DNA from: Saccharothrix longispora
Lineage (GTDB): Bacteria; Actinomycetota; Actinomycetes; Mycobacteriales; Pseudonocardiaceae
Assembly: GCF_030852425.1 (NCBI RefSeq)
Contig: NZ_NSDM01000011.1
Location: 62,001 to 126,000 of the forward strand
Length of the DNA stretch: 64,000 bases
Reading direction: 5' to 3'
Both the position numbers and the translations under genes were made by a program. How positions within the stretch are numbered: the stretch's first letter is position 1; every line of letters begins with the position of its first letter. Shown one piece after another: positions 1 through 8,888 of this stretch. Under the pieces are notes generated by a model. The model searched no databases and was not told the DNA's origin. It saw nothing but the letters and a program-made list of their open reading frames with translations.

Positions 1-227
1 CGCGGCGAGCCGACCTCCGCCGTGCCGGCGCGCGCGGTGAACTCCCGCCGGCCGTCGACCACCCGCACCTGGACGCCCTGCGCGCCCGTGCGGGCCATCT
101 CGTCGAGCGCCCGCTGCACCACCGCGCGGTCGACCCGGTCACCGGCCGGGGCCGCGACCGCCGTTCCCCCGAGCCCCAGCGCGGCCGTCCCCACGACGGC
201 CGCCAGGGCGATTCCCCTCGTGCCCAT
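1..227 (-). CDS. Secreted beta-lactamase-fold serine hydrolase / D-Ala-D-Ala carboxypeptidase, N-terminal part
   Basis: Only the first 75 or so codons are inside the window; the gene runs off the left edge. The ATG at 227 opens a signal peptide (MGTRGIALAAVVGTAALGLG followed by an Ala-rich cleavage region). The mature start has a helix ending in MARTGAQGVQVRVVDG and then a strand with GxA, which resembles the N-terminus of Streptomyces R61-type DD-peptidases and class C-like serine hydrolases. The SxxK active site would lie beyond the edge, so the enzyme class is inferred from this short resemblance only. Product probably acts outside the membrane on peptidoglycan or esters. Confidence 0.6.
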   Translation of the reverse strand, partial: MGTRGIALAAVVGTAALGLGGTAVAAPAGDRVDRAVVQRALDEMARTGAQGVQVRVVDGRREFTARAGTAEVGSP

Positions 228-401
228 CAACGCGTGTCCTCCCGTTCGACGCCGATGCCCCGAGTCTGGCCACGTGGACGGGTGCCGGCGTCACCCCCTG
301 GTGGCGGGGGACCGTCGACTTTAGGCTCGACCACCCCTAGTGGTCAGCGGCCCGCGGAACCGATTCCGAAGCCGCCCGCGTTACTCCGTTCGAGTGACGA
401 C

Positions 402-440
402 AATGGTCTAGACCTTGACCGTGAAGTGGTCTGAACCACA
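402..440 (+). promoter_or_regulatory. Two DasR-responsive-element-like sites before the chitinase
   Basis: Two copies of a TGGTCT-centred dyad lie side by side: AATGGTCTAGACCTTG at 402-417 and AGTGGTCTGAACCACA at 425-440. They match the known dre consensus (AGTGGTCTAGACCACT) and the 12-bp direct repeats described in Streptomyces chitinase promoters. The second site ends about 40 bases before the chitinase start. The inferred role is repression by a GntR-family DasR-like protein, relieved by amino-sugar phosphates. Confidence 0.75.
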
Positions 441-481
441 TGGTGACACCACCCTGCACTCCTTTCCTGACGAGGAGCACG

Positions 482-2110
<1,629 letters not shown>

Positions 2111-2126
2111 CCCTCCCGGCACGACC

Positions 2127-2162
2127 CGAAGGGCCCCTGCGGACCACCGCAGGGGCCCTTCG
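2127..2162 (+). terminator. Terminator after the chitinase
   Basis: A perfect 16-bp inverted repeat (CGAAGGGCCCCTGCGG and its complement) surrounds the 4-base loop ACCA. It begins 16 bases after the chitinase stop and closely resembles the hairpin at 3548-3584. Confidence 0.85.
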
Positions 2163-2181
2163 ACGTGCCCGGACGACAACT

Positions 2182-2199
2182 TTGACAAGTACTTGTCAA
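2182..2199. promoter_or_regulatory. 18-bp perfect palindrome, probable MarR operator
   Basis: TTGACAAGTACTTGTCAA is a perfect palindrome ending 17 bases before the MarR start codon. It contains a TTGACA -35-like hexamer on each strand, so a bound dimer would block transcription of the regulator gene itself. The distance and symmetry fit autoregulation by a MarR winged-helix dimer. The regulator-operator pairing is inferred. Confidence 0.7.
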
Positions 2200-2216
2200 T
2201 CTGGGAGCTTCCGGGG

Positions 2217-2696
2217 ATGACCGCGTTGACCGGCCGCGGCCGGGAGTTCTCGGACCTGCTCGTCGAGGTGTTCCGGCTCAACGGACTGCTGCTCGCCGCC
2301 GGCGACCGGCTGACCGCCCCCTCCGGGCTGACCAGTGCCCGCTGGCAGGTGCTCGGCGTCGTGGACCACGGCCCGTGCACGGTGGCGCAGGTGGCCCGGG
2401 CCATGGGCCTCACCCGGCAGGCCGTGCGGGAGACCGCGAACGCCCTGGCGCGCGAGGGCGCGGTGGAGCTGCGGGACAACCCGGCCGACCGGCGCGCCAG
2501 GCTGCTCGTCCTCACCGACCGGGGCCGCCGCGCGCTGCGCGAGGTCGAGCGGCGGCAGGCGGAGTGGGCGAACGAGCTGGGCGGGCGGATCGCCCTCCCG
2601 GAGCTGCGGGCGGTCACCGGCACCCTGCGCGACCTCGGCGACCTGGTCGGAGCCCCGGACCCCGCCGGGACCCCGACCCCGGCGGAGGAACCGTGA
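2217..2696 (+). CDS. MarR-family transcriptional regulator
   Basis: A 159-residue winged-helix repressor. The ATG at 2217 has GGGAG at 2203-2207; an upstream in-frame TTG at 2193 lies inside the palindrome and is rejected. The DNA-binding region is at about residues 40-95: LTSARWQVLGVVDHG, then CTVAQVARAMGLTRQAVRETANALAREG as helices 3 and 4, then a wing with NPADRRARLLVLTDRG, which is typical of the family. The gene stands alone: the chitinase upstream is terminated and no gene follows for over 400 bases. Besides its own promoter its target is unknown; MarR members often sense phenolics or oxidants. Confidence 0.88.
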   Translation: MTALTGRGREFSDLLVEVFRLNGLLLAAGDRLTAPSGLTSARWQVLGVVDHGPCTVAQVARAMGLTRQAVRETANALAREGAVELRDNPADRRARLLVLTDRGRRALREVERRQAEWANELGGRIALPELRAVTGTLRDLGDLVGAPDPAGTPTPAEEP

Positions 2697-3119
2697 CCGT
2701 CATCCCGCCGACGAGCCGTGCGACCGGTGAAGTAGGTCACACCACCTGCCCGCTGTTCCGTCATCACCCGTTCCGACGTGTTTGCGGGCGCGTCGCCACC
2801 CGGTCGCAGGCGTTCCGCGCCGCACGCTTGCGGACACCCGGCACGAAGCGCGACGACGCCCCCGGAGCGGCTCGCGCGCGACTCCCACGAGCAGACCAGT
2901 TTGGGCCGGCGGCCCGACGGGAAACGCCGGATACGGATACATCGGGGCCGAAAATAATGGACGTCCGATCGCGCGACGAGGGCGTCCGACGAAAAGAGGA
3001 ATTTCGCCGGCTCTTTTCGTCCGTCACACGAAAGGACCCGTGCGGCCCGCAGCCGTCTTCTGCTTTTCTTCGAGCAGCGCCGACCGGCGCCAACGGAAAC
3101 GGAAAACCAGGGAGTCCTC
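2697..3119. other. Intergenic stretch with one hairpin
   Basis: No convincing gene was found between the MarR gene and the small secreted protein. The sequence is less GC-rich towards its right end. CGAAAAGAG (2990-2998) and CTCTTTTCG (3011-3019) form a perfect 9-bp stem with a 12-base loop about 100 bases before the next start codon. It could be a leader-RNA structure or an operator; nothing else distinguishes the stretch. Confidence 0.5.
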
Positions 3120-3512
3120 GTGTTGAAGCGTCTTGTCTCGGGTGCCGCCCTCGCCGCGCTGACCGGCGCGCTGGTGTTCGGCGGTTCCACCGCGGCGCAG
3201 GCGACCACCACCCCCGACGCCTCGTGCGTCAACTCGGACCCGCTCGGGCTGATCAACGTCGTGACGTGCAGCATCAACGTCGACGTGGACGTGCTGCCCG
3301 ACGCGGTCATCACCTTCGGCGACATCCTCGGCAACAACAAGGTGCTGAACGGCACCGAGCTGGACCTGCTCGAGGTCACGATCGAGAACGTCCTGAAGGA
3401 CGTCGACGTCGAGGACAACCTGGTCTTCAAGGGCATCATCGTCGACGCGGTCGACGACCTGGACCTGATCGACGACATCGACGTCTCGAAGGTCATCGTC
3501 GACCTGCTCTGA
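3120..3512 (+). CDS. Small acidic secreted protein of unknown function
   Basis: The 130-residue product starts at a GTG with AGGGAG ending 5 bases upstream. A clear signal peptide (LKRLVSGAALAALTGALVFG, cleavage near AQA-TT) leaves a mature chain of about 100 residues that is almost entirely Val, Asp, Leu, Ile and Asn, with only two cysteines (ASCVNS, VTCSI). The second half alternates hydrophobic and acidic residues, such as NVDVDVLPDAVITFGDIL and DAVDDLDLIDDIDVSKVIVD, a pattern that suggests stacked beta strands or helices. Size, export and the two cysteines recall rodlins and other aerial-hypha surface proteins, but I see no real sequence match. It is monocistronic between a leader hairpin and a strong terminator. 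Confidence 0.7.
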   Translation: MLKRLVSGAALAALTGALVFGGSTAAQATTTPDASCVNSDPLGLINVVTCSINVDVDVLPDAVITFGDILGNNKVLNGTELDLLEVTIENVLKDVDVEDNLVFKGIIVDAVDDLDLIDDIDVSKVIVDLL

Positions 3513-3547
3513 TCCCGCGTTCCCCGGACATCGGGGCGGCGAAAAGC

Positions 3548-3584
3548 GAAGGGCCTGCGGGGCGATCCCCCGCAGGCCCTTTTC
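3548..3584. terminator. Bidirectional terminator between convergent genes
   Basis: A 14-bp stem (AAGGGCCTGCGGGG at 3549-3562 with its complement at 3568-3581) is followed by TTTT. It lies between the small secreted protein gene and the M14 peptidase gene and could stop transcription from both sides. Confidence 0.85.
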
Positions 3585-3603
3585 GAGCATTCTTCGAATT
3601 CGC

Positions 3604-5373
3604 CTAGAGGGTCAGGCTCCACGAGTTCAGGTACCCGGTGTCGGCCGAGTACACGTCCTGCACGCGCAGCTTCCAGTCGCCGTTGCGCGCTTCGGCGGAG
3701 ACGTTCGCCGTGTAGGTGGTGTCGATGTTGTCGCCGCTGTCGCTGTTGGACGACTTCAGCCGGTACGCCGTGCCGTCCGGCGCGACGAGGTCGAGCACCA
3801 GGTCGCCCCGGTAGGTGTGCACGGCGTGCACCTCCACCTGCGAGGTCGACGAGGCGTTGCCCGTGCACCCGGCGATGGTGATGGTGCTGGTGACGGCCGG
3901 GCCGTTGTCCGGGATGGCCACGTCGGCGTCGTTGGTGGCCTTCGCGCAGTCGGTGGGCGGGTTCCCGCCGCCGCCGTACGGGCTGGTCGCCTTCTTCGCC
4001 GCGTACATCAGCATCGGCTTGACCTTCGGCCAGAACGTCGACGCCTGGCACGAGTAGGCCGGGAAGAAGCCCGAGCAGGTGCCCGACGACGGCCCGATCT
4101 CCCACACGAACGAGGCGACGCCCAGGTCGTCGTACACCCAGTCGTCGGTCGCGCCCGCCGCGTTGTAGAGCACCTCACCGGGCTGCCCGTACTGCCAGCC
4201 CGAGCCGGCCAGGCCCACCAGGTCCCGTGCCATCGCGCGCAGCGGCGCGTCGTTGCCCGCCTTGTACTGGGTCGTCCAGCCCCACGGGAACAGCACCAGG
4301 TTCGAGTAGCTGTGCATGGAGACGACGACGCCGGTGGTGTCGGCCGGGGCGGCGTCGGTGACGCCCGTGCCGCGCCGGTCCCGGTAGAGGTTGCGCCACA
4401 GCGCCTGCAACGCCCGCGTCTCGACCTCGGAGTTGGCGCTCGGGCCCTTGTAGGTCTGCGCGCAGGGGCTGGACGAGGTGCCCTCGCCGCCCCAGTGCGA
4501 GTCGGTGTTGCGGTTGAGGTCGACGCCGATCTGCGAGGACGACGTGCCCGAGCAGCCCGACCCGTGCGTGTCGTTCGCGTTCTTGCGCTGGTAGCGCGGC
4601 GAGTTGCCGCCCTGCTGGACGATGTTCACGCCGTCCGGGTTGGCGATCGGCACGACCCACACCTCGGTGGTGTCGAGCAGCGCGGTGACCTCGGCGTCCG
4701 TGCCGTAGCCCTGGGTCAGGTGGTCGATCCACTTCCACGCCACGTCACCGGTGGTCAGCTCGCGGGCGTGCAGCTGGCCCATGACGAAGAACCGGGGCTT
4801 GGGCGCGGTGGGGCTCAGCGCGCAGTCGCCCGCGTTCTTCTTGGTGATGCACACGGCGCGCAGGTCGTAGCCGCCCGCGCCCTGGGTCTTCTTCCACGAG
4901 TCGCCGTAGTCGACCACCGTGGTGAGGGCCGGGTAGTTCCGCCCGACCAGGTCGAGGTGCGACCAGTGGGCGTTGATCGTGCGGTAGCCGCCGTAGTAGG
5001 TCTCGTTGACGTCGGCGGCGTCGAAGGTGGGCGACTGGGACTTCTTCGCCGGCGGCTGCCACTCGGGGGCGGGCAGCACCTCGTCGATCACCGCGCTGAA
5101 GCCCGCCGTCGCCAGGTCGGCGCCGGTGGAGGCACCGCCTAACACGAACAGGTGATCGCCGTCCCGGTCCTCCAGCACGTCGAAGCCGCGCCCGAGCAGG
5201 TCCTGGGCGCTCTTCCCGAGCGGGGCGTGGACCTTGTACACGTAGGTGGGGCCGGCCTGGGCCTGGGCGACCTCGGGGGCGGGGCCCGCGGTCGTGGGGC
5301 TCGCGGTGACCACCGCCAGCCCGACGACACCGGCCGCGGCCAGTGTCAGCAGTGAACGTCCGGTCGACTTCAC
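3604..5373 (-). CDS. Secreted M14 zinc carboxypeptidase with C-terminal P-domain
   Basis: A secreted metallocarboxypeptidase of 589 residues. The GTG at 5373 follows GGAGG. A signal peptide covers about 1-35. The peptidase M14 domain spans about 120-460: zinc ligands His202 and Glu205 lie in GQLHAREL, the third ligand is His354 in VVSMHSYSN, substrate-binding Asn287-Arg288 lie in VDLNRNTD, and the catalytic Glu425 is in SFVWEIGP. After a short GGGGNPP linker, residues about 475-589 form a proprotein-convertase P-domain (TYRGDLVLDLVAPDG ... DTGYLNSWSLTL), a beta-sandwich common at the ends of secreted bacterial proteases. It should trim C-terminal residues from extracellular peptides. It is transcribed alone, ending at a shared terminator. 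Confidence 0.93.
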   Translation of the reverse strand: MKSTGRSLLTLAAAGVVGLAVVTASPTTAGPAPEVAQAQAGPTYVYKVHAPLGKSAQDLLGRGFDVLEDRDGDHLFVLGGASTGADLATAGFSAVIDEVLPAPEWQPPAKKSQSPTFDAADVNETYYGGYRTINAHWSHLDLVGRNYPALTTVVDYGDSWKKTQGAGGYDLRAVCITKKNAGDCALSPTAPKPRFFVMGQLHARELTTGDVAWKWIDHLTQGYGTDAEVTALLDTTEVWVVPIANPDGVNIVQQGGNSPRYQRKNANDTHGSGCSGTSSSQIGVDLNRNTDSHWGGEGTSSSPCAQTYKGPSANSEVETRALQALWRNLYRDRRGTGVTDAAPADTTGVVVSMHSYSNLVLFPWGWTTQYKAGNDAPLRAMARDLVGLAGSGWQYGQPGEVLYNAAGATDDWVYDDLGVASFVWEIGPSSGTCSGFFPAYSCQASTFWPKVKPMLMYAAKKATSPYGGGGNPPTDCAKATNDADVAIPDNGPAVTSTITIAGCTGNASSTSQVEVHAVHTYRGDLVLDLVAPDGTAYRLKSSNSDSGDNIDTTYTANVSAEARNGDWKLRVQDVYSADTGYLNSWSLTL

Positions 5374-5523
5374 GGTGTTTCCTCCAATGCAGGGTGATCG
5401 GAGGATGGGGCAAAACCGCGCCGGTGCACACCCGCCGACCGGTCATTCCCACGGGGTCGCGCACGCGGCGTTTCGGCCGGCGGCCGGGAGGTACCCGATC
5501 CCGGTCCGGATGGAGGAGGAGAC

Positions 5524-5766
5524 GTGACTGACGAAGAACTCGTCGCGCGCATCACCCAGCTGGTGGACGAGGAACACCGGTTGGAGGGCTCGCGCGTCGG
5601 CGAGGGCCTGACCGACGGTGACGTGCGCCGGCTGCGCGACCTCGAAGTCGCCCTGGACCAGACGTGGGACCTGCTCCGCCGGCGCCGCGCCCGCCGCGCT
5701 GCGGGCCTGGACCCGGACGGCGCGGAGCCCCGCTCCCCCGGCACCGTGGAGGGCTACCGGCAGTAG
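5524..5766 (+). CDS. DUF2630 family small protein
   Basis: An 80-residue acidic helical protein matching the actinobacterial DUF2630 family in length and in its ends: ITQLVDEEHRLE near the N-terminus, a RRLRDLEVALDQTWDLLRRRRARR helix in the middle, and a VEGYRQ C-terminus. The GTG start at 5524 is preceded by GGAGGAGGAGA. No function is known for the family. It lies 41 bases before the MerR gene on the same strand and diverges from the M14 peptidase gene. Confidence 0.85.
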   Translation: MTDEELVARITQLVDEEHRLEGSRVGEGLTDGDVRRLRDLEVALDQTWDLLRRRRARRAAGLDPDGAEPRSPGTVEGYRQ

Positions 5767-5770
5767 CCGC

Positions 5771-5801
5771 TTGACCCGGCCCCTGGGGCGGCCCGCACGG
5801 T
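5771..5801 (+). promoter_or_regulatory. MerR-type promoter with long spacer and dyad
   Basis: TTGACC at 5771-5776 is followed 19 bases later by CACGGT at 5796-5801, and the spacer contains the dyad GCCCCTGGGGC. A long 19-bp spacer with symmetry between -35 and -10 is the hallmark of promoters that MerR-family proteins untwist. The predicted RNA start is at or near the GTG at 5808, so the message may be leaderless. Autoregulation is inferred. Confidence 0.55.
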
Positions 5802-5807
5802 CTTCCC

Positions 5808-6650
5808 GTGGAGGATGTGCGGGTGGTGCCAGGACCTGGGACGCGGTTGCTGGGGACCGGGGAGTTCGCCCGGCGCTCACGGCTGTCGGTGAAGGCGCTG
5901 CGGCTCTACGAGCGGCAGGGCCTGCTCCGACCGGCGTCGGTCGACCCGGCCACCGGCTACCGGCGGTACCGCGAGGACCAGCTGGCGCCGGCACGCCTGG
6001 TGGCGCTGCTGCGGCGGCTCGACATGCCGCTGGCCCTGGTCGGCACGATCGTGGCCGCGCCCGAGGACCGCCGGTCCGACCTGGTCGCCCGGTACTGGGA
6101 CGGGGTCGAGCACCGGATGGCCGTGCAGCGCGCGCTGGCCGCGCACCTCCGCGTCGTGTTGGCCGGAGGCGAGGGGTTGTCGGACATGTACGAGATCAGG
6201 CAGCGGGACGTGGCGGCGCAGGTCGTGCTCACCGAGCAGCGGCACCTGCGGCAGCCGGAGCTGGTGGAGTGGATCGGCGCGGCGATGGTCCGGGCGGAGC
6301 GGGCCGCGGCCCCGTTCGGCGGTGCGGCCGGAGCGCCGTACGTCGTGTACCACGGCGAGGTCAACGAGGACAGCGACGGGCCGGTCGAGCTGTGCTTCCC
6401 GATCGAGCCGGGCGGGGCGGAGGTGACGGCCGCGCACCGCGTCGAGGAGGCGCACCGCGAGGCGTACGCCCGGCTGCCGAAGGCGCACGTCGTGTTCCCG
6501 CAGATCCTGTCGGCGTTCGACGCGGTCGCCGCGTGGCTGGAGGAGAACGGCCACGCGGTCGCCGGAGCGCCGCGCGAGGTCTACTTCACCGACTTCGCGG
6601 CCGCCGGACCTGGCGACGAGGTGTGCGACGTGGCGTTCCCGATGCGCTAG
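5808..6650 (+). CDS. MerR-family regulator with effector-binding domain
   Basis: A one-component transcription activator. The N-terminal MerR HTH (about residues 14-80) reads LLGTGEFARRSRLSVKALRLYERQGLL then TGYRRYREDQL, the canonical helix-turn-helix plus wing. A linking coiled-coil helix follows. The C-terminal part (about 125-280, with YEIRQRDVAAQVVLTEQRHL and YFTDFAAAG) is a GyrI/BmrR-like small-molecule domain, so a hydrophobic or amphipathic ligand is likely. The start is uncertain: GTG 5808 could be leaderless, while GTG 5823 or 5826 would use GGAGGA at 5810-5815. No adjacent efflux gene reveals its target. Confidence 0.85.
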   Translation: MEDVRVVPGPGTRLLGTGEFARRSRLSVKALRLYERQGLLRPASVDPATGYRRYREDQLAPARLVALLRRLDMPLALVGTIVAAPEDRRSDLVARYWDGVEHRMAVQRALAAHLRVVLAGGEGLSDMYEIRQRDVAAQVVLTEQRHLRQPELVEWIGAAMVRAERAAAPFGGAAGAPYVVYHGEVNEDSDGPVELCFPIEPGGAEVTAAHRVEEAHREAYARLPKAHVVFPQILSAFDAVAAWLEENGHAVAGAPREVYFTDFAAAGPGDEVCDVAFPMR

Positions 6651-6701
6651 CGCGTCAGCGGAGGCTGCGCGGGAACACCTCGAAGGACCGCGCGGGCACG
6701 G

Positions 6702-8879
6702 TCACCAGGCCGCCTGGAGCCGGTGGGACAGGCGGTGGGCGAGGGCGGTGTGCCGGCGGCCCGCGCCCACCGTCCGGACCGCTTGACCGATCGCCTTCCG
6801 GGAACCCACCAGGACGACGAGCTTCTTCGCCCGGGTCACCGCCGTGTAGAGCAGGTTGCGCTGGAGCATCATCCACGCGCTCGTGGTGATTGGGATGACG
6901 ACGCACGGGTACTCACTGCCCTGTGAGCGGTGAATCGTCATGGCGTAGGCGTGGGTCAGCTCGTCCAGCTCCCCGAACTCGTAGTCCACGTCCTCTTCCT
7001 CGTCGGTCCGAACGGTCAACTTCTGCTCCACGGCGTCTATCGCCGTGACGATCCCGAGCGTCCCGTTGAACACGTTCTTCTCGTAGTTGTTGCGCATCTG
7101 GGTGACCTTGTCGCCCACCCGGAACACCCGGCCGCCGAACCGGCGCTCGGGCAGGTCCGGTGTGGATGGTGTCAACGCCTCCTGGAGCAACGCGTTCAGC
7201 CCGCCCGCGCCCGCCGGACCCCGGTGCATCGGTGCGAGCACCTGCACGTCGGTGCGCGGCTTCAGGCCGAACTTGCGCGGGATGCGGTTCGCGACGACGT
7301 CCACGGTGAGCGCCGCCGCTTCCTCGGCCTCCTCCACGGGGAACAGGAAGAAGTCCGGCATGCCTTGCACGACCGGGTAGTCGCCGGAGTTGATGCGGTG
7401 GGCGTTGGTCACCACGCCGGACTGCTGCGCCTGGCGGAAGATGTGCGTGAGGCGCACGTTCGGGATGGGGCCGCCCTCGGCGAGCACGTCGCGCAGCACC
7501 TCGCCCGCGCCGACGGACGGCAACTGGTCGACGTCGCCCACGAGCAGCAGGTGCGCGCCCGGCGCGACGGCCTTGACCAGCTTGTTCGCCAGCAGCAGGT
7601 CGAGCATGGACGCCTCGTCCACCACGACGAGGTCGGCGTCCAGCGGCCGGTCGCGGTCGTAGGCCGCGTCACCGCCGGGCTTCAGCTCCAGCAGCCGGTG
7701 CACGGTGCGCGCCTCGTGCCCGGTCAGCTCGGTGAGCCGCTTGGCCGCGCGCCCGGTCGGCGCGGCGAGCACCACCCTCGCCCCCTTGGCGACGGCCAGC
7801 TTGACGATCGAGCGGACGGTGAAGCTCTTGCCGCACCCCGGGCCGCCGGTCAGCACGGCGACCTTGCGGGTCAGGGCGAGCCGCACGGCGTCGCGCTGCC
7901 TGTCCTCCAATGACGCGCCCAGCCACGCAAACGCTTTCGCCCAGTCCACGCGCTGGAACGCGGGCATCCGCTCGGCCTCCGTGCCCAGCAGCCGCAGCAG
8001 CTGGTTGGCCAGCGAGATCTCGGCGCGGTGGAACGCCAGCAGGTAGATCGCGGGCTCGCCGTCCGGCATGACCTCGCGGACGACGCCCTCCTCGCCGACC
8101 AGCTCCGCCAGGCACTCGATGACCAGGCCGGCGTCGACCTGGAGGATCTTGATGGCCGCGCCGATCAGCTCGTTCTCGGGCAGGTAGCAGTTGCCGTCGT
8201 TGGTGGCCTCGCCGAGCGTGAACTGGAGGCCCGCCTTGATCCGCTGCGGGCTGTCGTGCGGGATGCCGACGGCCTTGGCGATCACGTCGGCGGTGCGGAA
8301 GCCGATGCCCCACACGTCGGTGGCCAGCCGGTACGGCTCCTCGCGCACGACGTCGATCGCCTTGTCCGAGTACTGCTTGTAGATGCGCACGGCGAGGGAC
8401 GTGGACACGCCGACGCCCTGGAGGAAGACCATCACCTCCTTGATCGCCTTCTGCTCCTCCCACGCGGCGGCGATCATCTTCGTCCGCTTGGGCCCGAGCT
8501 TCGGCACCTCGACCAGCCGCTCCGGCGCGTGCTCGATGACGTCCAGCGCGTCCACCCCGAAGTGGGTGACGATCCGGTCCGCCAGCACCGGCCCGATACC
8601 CTTGATCAGACCGGACCCGAGGTAGCGGCGGATGCCCTGGATGGTCGCGGGCAGCACGGTCGTGTAGTCGTCCACGTGGAACTGCTTGCCGTACTGCGGG
8701 TGCGAGCCCCACCGGCCGCGCATCCGGATCGACTCGCCGGGCTGCGCGCCCAGCAGCGCCCCGACCACGGTCACCAGGTCCCCGCCGCGCCCCGGGTCGA
8801 CCCTCGCGACGGTGTACCCGGTCTCCTCGTTGGCGAAGGTGATCCTCTCCAACACCGCTTCCAGCACAGCCTCGCCCAC
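6702..8879 (-). CDS. recD2: RecD2-type ATP-dependent 5'-3' DNA helicase
   Basis: A 725-residue superfamily 1B helicase acting alone in DNA repair, without RecB or RecC. The N-terminal third has an OB-like region and helix-hairpin-helix motifs (GLIKGIGPVLADRIVTHFG, VPKLGPKRTKMI), the extension that separates RecD2 from RecD. The motor then shows Walker A TGGPGCGKSFT (about 345), motif II VVVDEASMLD, motif III LLLVGDVDQLPSVG, and C-terminal motifs VTQMRNNYEK, YAMTIHRSQGSEYP and LLYTAVTRAKK. Length and motif order match the family. The GTG at 8879 starts the protein. The preceding gene on this strand ends 9 bases upstream, so the two may be co-transcribed. Confidence 0.93.
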   Translation of the reverse strand: MGEAVLEAVLERITFANEETGYTVARVDPGRGGDLVTVVGALLGAQPGESIRMRGRWGSHPQYGKQFHVDDYTTVLPATIQGIRRYLGSGLIKGIGPVLADRIVTHFGVDALDVIEHAPERLVEVPKLGPKRTKMIAAAWEEQKAIKEVMVFLQGVGVSTSLAVRIYKQYSDKAIDVVREEPYRLATDVWGIGFRTADVIAKAVGIPHDSPQRIKAGLQFTLGEATNDGNCYLPENELIGAAIKILQVDAGLVIECLAELVGEEGVVREVMPDGEPAIYLLAFHRAEISLANQLLRLLGTEAERMPAFQRVDWAKAFAWLGASLEDRQRDAVRLALTRKVAVLTGGPGCGKSFTVRSIVKLAVAKGARVVLAAPTGRAAKRLTELTGHEARTVHRLLELKPGGDAAYDRDRPLDADLVVVDEASMLDLLLANKLVKAVAPGAHLLLVGDVDQLPSVGAGEVLRDVLAEGGPIPNVRLTHIFRQAQQSGVVTNAHRINSGDYPVVQGMPDFFLFPVEEAEEAAALTVDVVANRIPRKFGLKPRTDVQVLAPMHRGPAGAGGLNALLQEALTPSTPDLPERRFGGRVFRVGDKVTQMRNNYEKNVFNGTLGIVTAIDAVEQKLTVRTDEEEDVDYEFGELDELTHAYAMTIHRSQGSEYPCVVIPITTSAWMMLQRNLLYTAVTRAKKLVVLVGSRKAIGQAVRTVGAGRRHTALAHRLSHRLQAAW

Positions 8880-8888
8880 GCGGTCACC

